Assembly (NCBI GenBank): GCA_934320645.1
Contig: CAKRFP010000003.1
Coordinates: 47,465-111,464 of the forward strand
From: an uncultured Bariatricus sp.
GTDB lineage: Bacteria > Bacillota > Clostridia > Lachnospirales > Lachnospiraceae
Direction: 5' to 3'
Length of the DNA: 64,000 nt
Of the stretch, positions 58,041 through 64,000 are shown piece by piece (position 1 is the first letter of the stretch; each line of letters starts with the position of its first letter). Under the pieces are notes generated by a model. The model searched no databases. It saw only the letters and a list, made by a program, of their open reading frames with translations, and had not been told where the DNA came from. The position numbers and the translations under genes were made by a program.

Positions 58041-60914
58041 TTGACAAAAGAAAACTATAAAATAAGCAAAACCCAGATCGGATTTTACTATCTTCTGATG
58101 TTTCTGATACTTATCTGGTTTCTGGTAATACAATTCACAGAAATTAACAATCACAATACCAGAATCCAATCCAGCGACATCACATATCGTGGTACTTTTA
58201 CATGGATTCACTCCGATGGAAGCAAAGAACAGATTGCCGTTCCCGGACATTACAATGTTCCTGCGAAAGAGACTATGGTCATTACCACAACACTTCCTGA
58301 AAATTATACGCAAAGTTCACTGGCTATACGTTCCTCTCTGCAGGATATCCGTTTCTATATTGACGGAGTACTTCGCACTGAATACTCAACCAAAAACCAG
58401 CGACTGGCTGGGAAAAATTCTGCCAGCTGTTATGTCTTCTGTCCTACTTCAGCAGCAGATGCAGGAAAAGAACTCCGTATTGAGCTGACTACCAATACCT
58501 CTAACTATTCCGGTGTAGTCAATGAGATCTATTCCGGAGACAAGAGTGATATCTGGGAATATATTTTTGAATCTTACGGGCTTGAGACTATTATCGCTTT
58601 CTTCATCTTGTTCGCCGGTATCATTACCATCCTTTTCAGTATCGCACTCGGAATTGTCTATGACAGAAAATTCGATATGGAATATCTTGGATGGTGTATG
58701 ACCATGGGTGCTGTATGGATGCTCGGCGAATCCAAGCTCAGACAGCTTATAGTTCCGAATCCATCTGCACTGGGAACTTTATGCTTTGTGATGATCATGC
58801 TCGTTCCGATTCCGGTACTTTTTTATGCAGATCTCATTCAGCAGGGTCGTTACAAAAAGCCTTACTTTTACCTTGGCTGTGCGGCATTTGGTAACTTTTT
58901 GATCTGTCTGGTTCTTCATCTGACTGGCACTGCTGATTTTATTGAAACTCTGCCGGGCGCCCATGTGATTCTTGCAGTCACCTTCCTTCTGGTTTTTCTG
59001 ACTTTCTGTCTGGATATGCGAAAGAAAGAATACCGGAAAAACAAATTGGTACTGATTAGCCTGATCATTGCAATGCTTGCCATCGCCATCGAATCCATTT
59101 CTACATATTTTGTAGTTTTGATTTCCGGTCTTTTTATTGGTGTTGGCATGTTGATCCTTCTTTTCATTAGCATTATCCGTACAATAAAGAATGTGCATAC
59201 CATTGAAATGCATCGTCAAAAAGAGGAGCTTTTGAAACGTAAACGGCAGATGGAAAAGATTTCCTTACAGATGATGCAGACTCTCTCTACAACCATCGAG
59301 GCAAAGGACGAATACACCAGAGGGCATTCCCATCGTGTTGCAGAATACTCTGCACTGATTGCGCAGGAGATGGGTTGGAATCGCTCTGAAATCGTCAATC
59401 TCCGACATGCAGCTCATCTGCATGATATCGGAAAAGTCGGCATCCCTGATATTATTTTAAACAAGCCATCCAGACTGACAAACGAAGAGTACGCTGTTAT
59501 TAAGGAACATACAGTTATCGGCGCTGAGATTTTGAAAAATGTTTCGATCATCAATCATGTAACCGAAGTCGCCCGTTCTCATCATGAGCGTTATGATGGC
59601 CATGGTTATCCGGACGGTCTGAAAGGGGAAGAGATTCCGATCCTTGCGCGGATCGTTGCTGTTGCCGACAGCTATGATGCAATGAATTCCCGCCGTATTT
59701 ACCGTAATTCTCTTCCAAAAGAAACAATTTATGAAGAAATACGCAAAAACAGAGGAACTCAGTTCGATCCGGAAATCGCAGATATTTTTCTCAGACTGTT
59801 GGATGAGAATCGTCTGACAATCACAGATACTTATCTGGAAATTGATGACGAGCCGGCTCTTCCTGGCATGGAATTTGAAATCAGCAACTTCATTTCCAAT
59901 GTTATGAATACAATGAAGAGCCAGGAAGAAGCAGAAAATTTTGATCTTCTTACCGGACTCCCTATGCGAAACACCGGTCAGAAAATGATTGCACAGTTGA
60001 TGCAGGAGCACAATGGCTGTCTGATCTTTATGGATATGGATAATCTGAAAAAGATAAATGATATCTACGGTCATAAAGCCGGAGACCGTGCACTGAAAGC
60101 ACTTGGAACTCTCCTCTCCGAGCATATCGGAAATTCGGTTGGCTGCAGGCTTGGTGGCGATGAATTCCTTCTTTTTGTACCCGATGCCGGTAAAAATGAA
60201 ATATCTGAGCTTATGGAAACTCTGTTTTCCCGCTTTGATTCCGAAAAGAAAAATGATCTTGAGATCCATGTCGCATCCATTTCTGCCGGGCTCTGTATGT
60301 GTACCAAGGGAGACTCTTTTGATGAGTGTTCTTCCAAAGCAGATAAAGCACTTTATTATGTCAAGCAAAATGGAAAACACAACTTCTTTTTCTATCAGCA
60401 GATGGGCAATACTGTATTCCCGGTTTCCAACGTGGCAAAAGATCTTTCCCTTGTGGCAAAAGCACTTCGCAGCAGCGGAAACTATTCTGGATCACTTGAT
60501 CTTGATTACCGTGAATTTTCTAAGATTTATGAGTACATTAACCAGCTTGGAGAACGGCATAAATACCGCTGTTTCCTGGTCATGGTCACAATGGAAACCA
60601 CTCCGGATTCTATGATGTATATCGAAAATATTGAACAGGCACTGGAATACATGGAAGAGGCAATCCGTCACAAGATCCGTAAGGTTGACGTATGTACACG
60701 GTATAGTGCCATGCAGTATCTGATCATTTTATTTGAACCAGATGAAAGTCAGATTCCGAAGGTTATGGATCGTATTTTTATTCAGTATTATAAACTGTAT
60801 GATAAACGGAATTTTATTCCAAAGTATGAATATCTTCCGATGAATGAACACCCAGAAGAAACAAATCCTCAAAACACTTCAGATCACCTTAACAAAAATA
60901 TCCATCCAGTATAG
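58041..60914 (+). CDS. Membrane HD-GYP phosphodiesterase with GGDEF domain
   Basis: A 957-residue c-di-GMP signalling protein. An outside domain (about residues 40-175) is held by membrane helices at about 13-33 and 180-400. The HD-GYP domain (about 415-600) carries the HD pair at residues 461-462 (HDIGKVGIPD) and HHERYDGHGYPDG near 522. The GGDEF domain (about 640-790) has RLGGDEFLLF near residue 703. About 160 further residues form a C-terminal part. Both catalytic motifs are intact, so it could make and break c-di-GMP. The start codon is TTG with AAGGAG 8 bases upstream. Confidence 0.88.
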   Translation: MTKENYKISKTQIGFYYLLMFLILIWFLVIQFTEINNHNTRIQSSDITYRGTFTWIHSDGSKEQIAVPGHYNVPAKETMVITTTLPENYTQSSLAIRSSLQDIRFYIDGVLRTEYSTKNQRLAGKNSASCYVFCPTSAADAGKELRIELTTNTSNYSGVVNEIYSGDKSDIWEYIFESYGLETIIAFFILFAGIITILFSIALGIVYDRKFDMEYLGWCMTMGAVWMLGESKLRQLIVPNPSALGTLCFVMIMLVPIPVLFYADLIQQGRYKKPYFYLGCAAFGNFLICLVLHLTGTADFIETLPGAHVILAVTFLLVFLTFCLDMRKKEYRKNKLVLISLIIAMLAIAIESISTYFVVLISGLFIGVGMLILLFISIIRTIKNVHTIEMHRQKEELLKRKRQMEKISLQMMQTLSTTIEAKDEYTRGHSHRVAEYSALIAQEMGWNRSEIVNLRHAAHLHDIGKVGIPDIILNKPSRLTNEEYAVIKEHTVIGAEILKNVSIINHVTEVARSHHERYDGHGYPDGLKGEEIPILARIVAVADSYDAMNSRRIYRNSLPKETIYEEIRKNRGTQFDPEIADIFLRLLDENRLTITDTYLEIDDEPALPGMEFEISNFISNVMNTMKSQEEAENFDLLTGLPMRNTGQKMIAQLMQEHNGCLIFMDMDNLKKINDIYGHKAGDRALKALGTLLSEHIGNSVGCRLGGDEFLLFVPDAGKNEISELMETLFSRFDSEKKNDLEIHVASISAGLCMCTKGDSFDECSSKADKALYYVKQNGKHNFFFYQQMGNTVFPVSNVAKDLSLVAKALRSSGNYSGSLDLDYREFSKIYEYINQLGERHKYRCFLVMVTMETTPDSMMYIENIEQALEYMEEAIRHKIRKVDVCTRYSAMQYLIILFEPDESQIPKVMDRIFIQYYKLYDKRNFIPKYEYLPMNEHPEETNPQNTSDHLNKNIHPV

Positions 60915-60970
60915 AAACTTTACTACCTGGGACTTTTACCTGCTTAAATGCAATTTTCCAAACTTATTAA

Positions 60971-61018
60971 AAAATGAGGAAAACAACCGGTTTTCACTTT
61001 GGTGTTTTCCTCATTTTT
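60971..61018. terminator. Terminator after the HD-GYP gene
   Basis: AATGAGGAAAACA pairs with TGTTTTCCTCATT and is followed by five T on the plus strand. Confidence 0.87.
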
Positions 61019-61035
61019 CTGTATTACTATTTTAT

Positions 61036-61087
61036 GATGTAATCGGATTGCTCCATTGCGAGGTAATTCCGAATTCCTGCGGATCAT
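61036..61087. repeat. Dispersed palindromic element, copy C (degenerate)
   Basis: GATGTAATCGGATTGCTCCA matches the left half of copies A and B, followed by TTGCGAGGTAATTCC. The right arm (CTGCGGATCATC) has decayed, so the hairpin is weaker. It lies just beyond the HD-GYP terminator. Confidence 0.65.
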
Positions 61088-61208
61088 CTTTTAATCTGTT
61101 TTACGAGTCCCCTCTACTCTTTACGCGAAAAATCCTGTAATTAAATCTTTGATTCTTTCACATAATTTGTCAGATTTTTTCTATCATAAGTTATCTTGTA
61201 TGTATTTT

Positions 61209-62378
61209 TTAGAAACACTCCAGAAAAATCTCCAGAATCTCCGCATGTGTCATCTTCTTATAACTTCCATCCACCAGATAGCACGAATCCGCAATCTCTT
61301 TCAGGTCCTCTTTTTTCTCTACGCCTACTTCCCGAAGTGTTGTCGGAAGTCCAATCTCTTTGATAAAATCCGCCAGTGCTTCTACGCCAGCTTTAGCCAT
61401 CTCTTCATCGGTACGTCCATTTCTTGAAATCTGCCATACATTTTCCGCAAAACGGGCAAATTTCTTCGCACCCGCCTGACAGATATGGCGGTAATAGACC
61501 GGGTGCAGCACTGCAAGCCCACAGCCATGACTGCAATTGGTATAAGCGCTGATCTGATGCTCCATCTGGTGACATTCAAAATCACATTTTTTTCCAAGCT
61601 TGATGATCCGGTTCTCCGCCATGGTAGACAGCCACATCAGATTACTTCTTGCTGTGTAATCCTCCGGATCCACCAGTGCTGCGCGAAGACTTGTTATCAC
61701 ACCACGCATCAGAGCTTCGGAAATATCATCTGATACATTTTCCTCATCCGGTTCACTGAAATAAGTCTCCATAATGTGAGACAGGATATCAAAGCTTCCT
61801 GCAGCCATCTGCCTTGTCGGAACTGTATAAGTGTAGGTCGGATCCATCAGTGCAAATTCCGGATTACATTTCGGATAATCCCGGTCTGTCTTGATCATAG
61901 TTTCTTCGTTAGTAATGACCGCGCCCCCGTTGCACTCACTTCCAGTTCCGGATGCTGTTACGATCACACCGAGCGGCATCGGTTTAAAATCCACAACACC
62001 TTTCTTCGCCCAGTATTCATCCCACACATCCTTCTCGCAGACTGCTGCCATGGAAATCGCCTTGCTGCAGTCCATAACCGAACCTCCACCGACTGCCAGA
62101 ATCCAGTCCACATGATTTTCTTTTACCAGCTTTGTTCCTTCCAACACCTTTTTATACGTCGGATTCTCCATGATTCCCGAAAATTCAATGATGATTTTCC
62201 CTGCTTTTTTCAGTGCCGCTGTGACTTCCTCGTAAACCCCGTTTTTCTTGATCGAACCACCGCCATAGGCAAGCAACACCTTATCCCCGTGCGCTGCCGC
62301 AATCTCCGACAGATATTCACTGACACAACCTTTGCCGAAGTATACTTTTGTTTTATTTTCAAAAATAAAGTTGTTCAT
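61209..62378 (-). CDS. Iron-containing alcohol dehydrogenase (butanol dehydrogenase/YqhD type)
   Basis: A 389-residue group III dehydrogenase that reduces aldehydes to alcohols with NAD(P)H. Coenzyme motif GGGSVMDCSKAISMA lies near residue 97. Metal ligands are the Asp in GSFDILSHIMETYFS and the His residues in MEHQISAYTNCSHGCGLAV, with a further His in HPVYYRH. TASGTGSECNGGAVITN is the family pattern. It is monocistronic, with AGGGAG before ATG. A decayed HxlR regulator fragment lies just upstream. Confidence 0.93.
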   Translation of the reverse strand: MNNFIFENKTKVYFGKGCVSEYLSEIAAAHGDKVLLAYGGGSIKKNGVYEEVTAALKKAGKIIIEFSGIMENPTYKKVLEGTKLVKENHVDWILAVGGGSVMDCSKAISMAAVCEKDVWDEYWAKKGVVDFKPMPLGVIVTASGTGSECNGGAVITNEETMIKTDRDYPKCNPEFALMDPTYTYTVPTRQMAAGSFDILSHIMETYFSEPDEENVSDDISEALMRGVITSLRAALVDPEDYTARSNLMWLSTMAENRIIKLGKKCDFECHQMEHQISAYTNCSHGCGLAVLHPVYYRHICQAGAKKFARFAENVWQISRNGRTDEEMAKAGVEALADFIKEIGLPTTLREVGVEKKEDLKEIADSCYLVDGSYKKMTHAEILEIFLECF

Positions 62379-62393
62379 CTTTTTCTTTTCTCC

Positions 62394-62489
62394 CTAAGCT
62401 TTCATAAAATTCAATACGGAAATAAAACTATCTCCAAGTTCCGTCAGTGTATACTCTACATGTGGCGGCACTCCCTGACATTTCCATTT
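62394..62489 (-). pseudogene. C-terminal remnant of an HxlR-family regulator
   Basis: The minus frame from 62489 reads VPPHVEYTLTELGDSFISVL and then NFMKA before a stop at 62394. This is the typical C-terminal part of HxlR/MarR-like winged-helix regulators (wing VPPHVEY, then TELG). A stop codon lies just before it and no start exists. Such regulators often stand next to aldehyde or redox enzymes, so this one may once have controlled the alcohol dehydrogenase. Confidence 0.6.
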
Positions 62490-62603
62490 GCATTATACTG
62501 TGCTTTACGACCAATAGCAATGGTACTACAAAAAAGTATGCAAAATAAACAGATATATGGTATGATAAAAAGCAAAAAACAGAAAGTATAGGAGGGTTAA
62601 CAT

Positions 62604-63206
62604 ATGTATATTACATGTCTGGACGTTGAAGGAGTACTGGTACCGGAAATTTGGGTCGCATTTGCAGAGGCAAGTGGCATCCCAGAGCTAAAAAGAACCA
62701 CAAGAGATGAACCTGATTATAACAAACTGATGAGATGGAGACTGAATACTTTAAAAGAACATGGACTTGGAATCAAGGAAATTCAGGAAACGATCGCAAA
62801 AATTGATCCGCTTCCGGGAGCAAAAGAATTCTTAGATGAGCTTCGCTCATTTACCCAGGTGATCCTGATCAGCGACACCTTCACAGAATTTGCAATGCCA
62901 CTCATGGAAAAGCTTGGCTATCCAACACTTTTCTGCAACAGTCTGGAAATCGCAGAGAATGGTGAGATCACAGATTTTAAAATGCGTGTGGAAAATTCCA
63001 AACTCACAACCGTAAAAGCACTGCAGTCCATCGGATTTGAGACAATCGCAAGTGGTGATTCTTACAATGATCTGGGGATGATCCAGGCAAGTAAGGCTGG
63101 ATTTTTATTCAGATCCACTGAGAAGATCAAAGCAGATTACCCACAGATTCCGGCGTATGAGACTTATGAAGAACTGCTGGGGGCGATTAAGGGTGCGATG
63201 GAATAG
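62604..63206 (+). CDS. thrH: Phosphoserine phosphatase/homoserine phosphotransferase ThrH
   Basis: A 200-residue HAD-superfamily phosphatase of the ThrH type. The first motif is CLDVEGVLVPE, where Asp is the nucleophile and the usual second Asp is Glu, as in ThrH. Motif II is LISDTFTEF, the Lys in motif III lies in VENSKL, and motif IV is ASGDSYNDLGM. It can hydrolyse phosphoserine and also transfer the phosphate to homoserine. AGGAGG lies 10 bases before ATG. It stands alone between two convergent genes. Confidence 0.9.
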   Translation: MYITCLDVEGVLVPEIWVAFAEASGIPELKRTTRDEPDYNKLMRWRLNTLKEHGLGIKEIQETIAKIDPLPGAKEFLDELRSFTQVILISDTFTEFAMPLMEKLGYPTLFCNSLEIAENGEITDFKMRVENSKLTTVKALQSIGFETIASGDSYNDLGMIQASKAGFLFRSTEKIKADYPQIPAYETYEELLGAIKGAME

Positions 63207-63249
63207 GAAATCTCACATACAACCTCATATTTTATAAGACTTGTAATAC

Positions 63250-63284
63250 ATCAGCCGGAGTCAAAATTTATACGACTCCGACTG
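63250..63284 (-). terminator. Possible terminator stem at the end of the kinase gene
   Basis: CAGCCGGAGTC and GACTCCGACTG form an 11 bp stem with one G-T pair, overlapping the stop codon. No clear T-run follows on either strand. Confidence 0.35.
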
Positions 63285-64000
63285 ATTATTCCGGTGCCCC
63301 CCGGATTTTATGCTTCTGATTCTCTTTTCCAGTACCTTCATCTCAACCGGTTTTGAAACATGGGCATTCATACCGGCTGCCAGAGAATGCTGAATGTCCT
63401 CTGAAAACGCATTGGCGGTCATGGCAATAATAGGGATTGTCTTTGCCAGTTCATGTGAACTCCTGCGGATTGCTTTCGTTGCCTCATAGCCATTCATAAC
63501 CGGCATCTGCACATCCATCAGAATCATGTCATAATCTCCCGGAGCAGACTGTTCAAATGCCTCTAGGACCCTTTTACCATTTTCACAGATTGTACACTCT
63601 GCACCCTCAATCTTTAACAGTTCCATCAGGATTTCTGCATTCAGCTCATTATCCTCTGCGCACAGGAACCTCATTCCTTGAAAGATATTATCATTCTGTT
63701 CATTCTTTTCTTCCTGTACTGTTGAAGAAACAGATCTATCCTCTGCAATTCTCAGATCTATGAGAACCTCAAAACAGCTTCCCTGTCCCAGTTCACTCTC
63801 CACATCTATGGTGCCTCCCATTGCTTCAACCAGGTTTCTGGTAATAGCCATTCCCAGACCGGTTCCCTGTATCTTATTAGTCACAGAACCTTCAGCACGG
63901 GTAAACGGATCAAAGATCGTCTCTTTGAAATCTGCCGACATTCCCATGCCATTATCGCTGACTAAGAAACGGTACTTTGCATAGACAGATGACTTTGTCT
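63261..64000 (-). CDS. Hybrid sensor histidine kinase, C-terminal part (ATPase and receiver)
   Basis: The last about 245 residues of a hybrid kinase whose start lies beyond the right edge; the frame is open to base 64000. The ATPase G1 and G2 boxes (SDNGMGM, GTGLGMAITRNLVEAMGG) are followed by a receiver: LCAEDNELN, MDVQMPVMNGYEATKAIR with the phospho-Asp, MTANAF and SKPVE. It is similar in layout to the kinase at 41100 and ends in a short basic tail. The sensor part cannot be seen. Confidence 0.9.
   Translation of the reverse strand, partial: TKSSVYAKYRFLVSDNGMGMSADFKETIFDPFTRAEGSVTNKIQGTGLGMAITRNLVEAMGGTIDVESELGQGSCFEVLIDLRIAEDRSVSSTVQEEKNEQNDNIFQGMRFLCAEDNELNAEILMELLKIEGAECTICENGKRVLEAFEQSAPGDYDMILMDVQMPVMNGYEATKAIRRSSHELAKTIPIIAMTANAFSEDIQHSLAAGMNAHVSKPVEMKVLEKRIRSIKSGGHRNNQSESYKF

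Overview
The window looks like chromosome of a Gram-positive anaerobe of the Lachnospiraceae type (Clostridia). The coding sequences are moderately AT-rich with strong AGGAGG-type ribosome binding sites. SpaA-type pilin and class C sortase, GlpP antitermination, ThiH-type anaerobic thiamine synthesis and CstA fit a gut commensal. The species cannot be named from the sequence. No rRNA, tRNA, phage, IS element or CRISPR array was seen.

Layout. 1-5,115: a minus-strand glycerol operon (glpP-glpK-glpF-glpA-like-second flavoprotein, the last cut by the window edge). Terminator hairpins in its leader and between glpF and glpA are candidate GlpP antitermination sites. 5.3-19.9 kb: a divergent peptide and sulfur locus. 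The minus arm holds a complete oligopeptide ABC importer, a PatB/MalY C-S lyase and a CyuA cysteine desulfidase. The plus arm holds a DppA D-aminopeptidase, a second PatB, an XRE-cupin regulator, an M19 dipeptidase and a serine hydrolase. The two arms fire from back-to-back promoters whose -35 boxes lie 4 bp apart, and the minus promoter carries a direct-repeat operator. 19.9-28 kb: a CobW GTPase, then a ribose operon (rbsK-rbsD-rbsB-rbsA-rbsC) with a LacI regulator and matching operators. 28.2-31.9 kb: deoC, a SorC/DeoR regulator and a CstA peptide/pyruvate transporter.

32.2-36.3 kb: a TPP-riboswitch thiamine operon (thiS-thiF-thiG-thiH-thiE) whose leader is interrupted by a block of nested palindromes. 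36.4-43.6 kb: MgtE with a long leader, a diguanylate cyclase, a C69 dipeptidase and a hybrid histidine kinase. 43.8-52.6 kb: a Nudix hydrolase, a double-cubane (2-hydroxyacyl-CoA dehydratase-like) protein fused to a PucR helix-turn-helix, a normal PucR regulator, a third PatB, an M20 amidohydrolase and a cystine-type ABC transporter. 52.7-57.1 kb: an unknown protein, class C sortase, LPXTG pilin and a PAS-type transcription factor. 57.3-64 kb: a second Nudix protein, a large HD-GYP/GGDEF protein, an iron alcohol dehydrogenase, ThrH and the end of another hybrid kinase.

The two sulfur loci look complementary. One would import peptides, split them and cleave C-S bonds, as for Cys-Gly or its S-conjugates. 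The other would import an amino acid-like substrate, remove an N-acyl group and cleave the C-S bond, as for mercapturates. The fusion regulator next to the second locus is the most unusual protein here. Several short dispersed repeats also stand out: a palindromic 50-60 bp element in three copies, a roughly 120 bp leader element in two copies, and the compound hairpin block in the thi leader.
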